This document shows positions 5,465 through 5,500 of a DNA stretch of 5,500 nt, one piece after another; positions within the stretch are counted from its first letter, which is position 1; each line of letters begins with the position of its first letter. This DNA is from Caldisericota bacterium. GTDB lineage: Bacteria; Caldisericota; Caldisericia; Cryosericales; Cryosericaceae. Under the pieces are notes generated by a model. That model did no database searches and had not been told where the DNA came from. It saw only the letters and a program-made list of their open reading frames with translations. The stretch is from positions 1 through 5,500 of the forward strand of contig JAKLHS010000043.1 in the NCBI GenBank assembly GCA_022710025.1, read 5' to 3'. The translations under genes were made by a program, and so were the position numbers.

Positions 5465-5500
5465 CTATTCCACCTTTTTCTCCAAATTGCGCGACCATTG
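5465..5500 (-). CDS. Probable ABC transporter permease, last 11 codons
   Basis: Only the 3' end is in the window. The reading frame [11 protein letters not shown] followed by TAG (5465-5467) ends one base before the ATPase start (TAGgATG). A basic tail with an LE-(K/R)-(K/R) pattern is common at the C-terminus of HisM/GlnP-type permeases. Amino-acid permease and ATPase genes are normally joined like this. The identification rests on context and 11 residues, so it is tentative. Confidence 0.5.
   Translation of the reverse strand, partial: QWSRNLEKKVE

Overview
The window is ordinary bacterial chromosome at moderate-to-high GC, dense in housekeeping genes, with no mobile element, CRISPR array, tRNA or phage gene visible. 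Nothing in it fixes the phylum. The order coaD, coiled-coil gene, yceD/DUF177 is typical of Gram-positive lineages (actinobacteria, clostridia and relatives). The short AsnRS and a divergent S20 N-terminus suggest a less-studied branch, but that is inference.

Layout from left to right: (1) The 5' end of a formate/nitrite (FNT) channel gene on the minus strand, cut by the window edge. Its probable start is a GTG at 250 with a strong Shine-Dalgarno (SD) sequence. (2) A 369-base divergent intergenic region (251-619). It holds a good minus-strand promoter for the channel gene, a roughly 100-base leader with a hairpin, two CCGG-centred palindromes one helical turn apart, and a plus-strand promoter for rpsT. 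(3) rpsT (ribosomal protein S20), the only plus-strand gene. It runs tail to tail into holA with a 14-base overlap, and its intrinsic terminator lies inside the holA coding sequence. (4) A compact minus-strand operon, in transcription order coaD, a DivIVA/SepIVA-type coiled-coil gene, yceD (DUF177), asnS and holA. Every junction is an overlap or a gap of at most 10 bases. (5) An intrinsic terminator, then the end of a separate minus-strand operon: a polar amino-acid ABC transporter ATPase preceded by the last codons of what is probably its permease.

The central operon joins coenzyme A synthesis (CoaD), a cell-envelope or division coiled-coil protein, a 23S rRNA/ribosome-linked factor (YceD), asparaginyl-tRNA synthesis (AsnS) and the replicative clamp loader delta subunit (HolA). 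These look like growth-linked functions under shared transcription rather than one pathway. YceD is normally followed by rpmF (ribosomal protein L32), but here asnS follows it with overlapping stop and start codons. I see no evidence of a new defence, mobile or biosynthetic system. The most noteworthy points are the rearranged operon and the dual-use terminator/coding DNA at the rpsT-holA junction.
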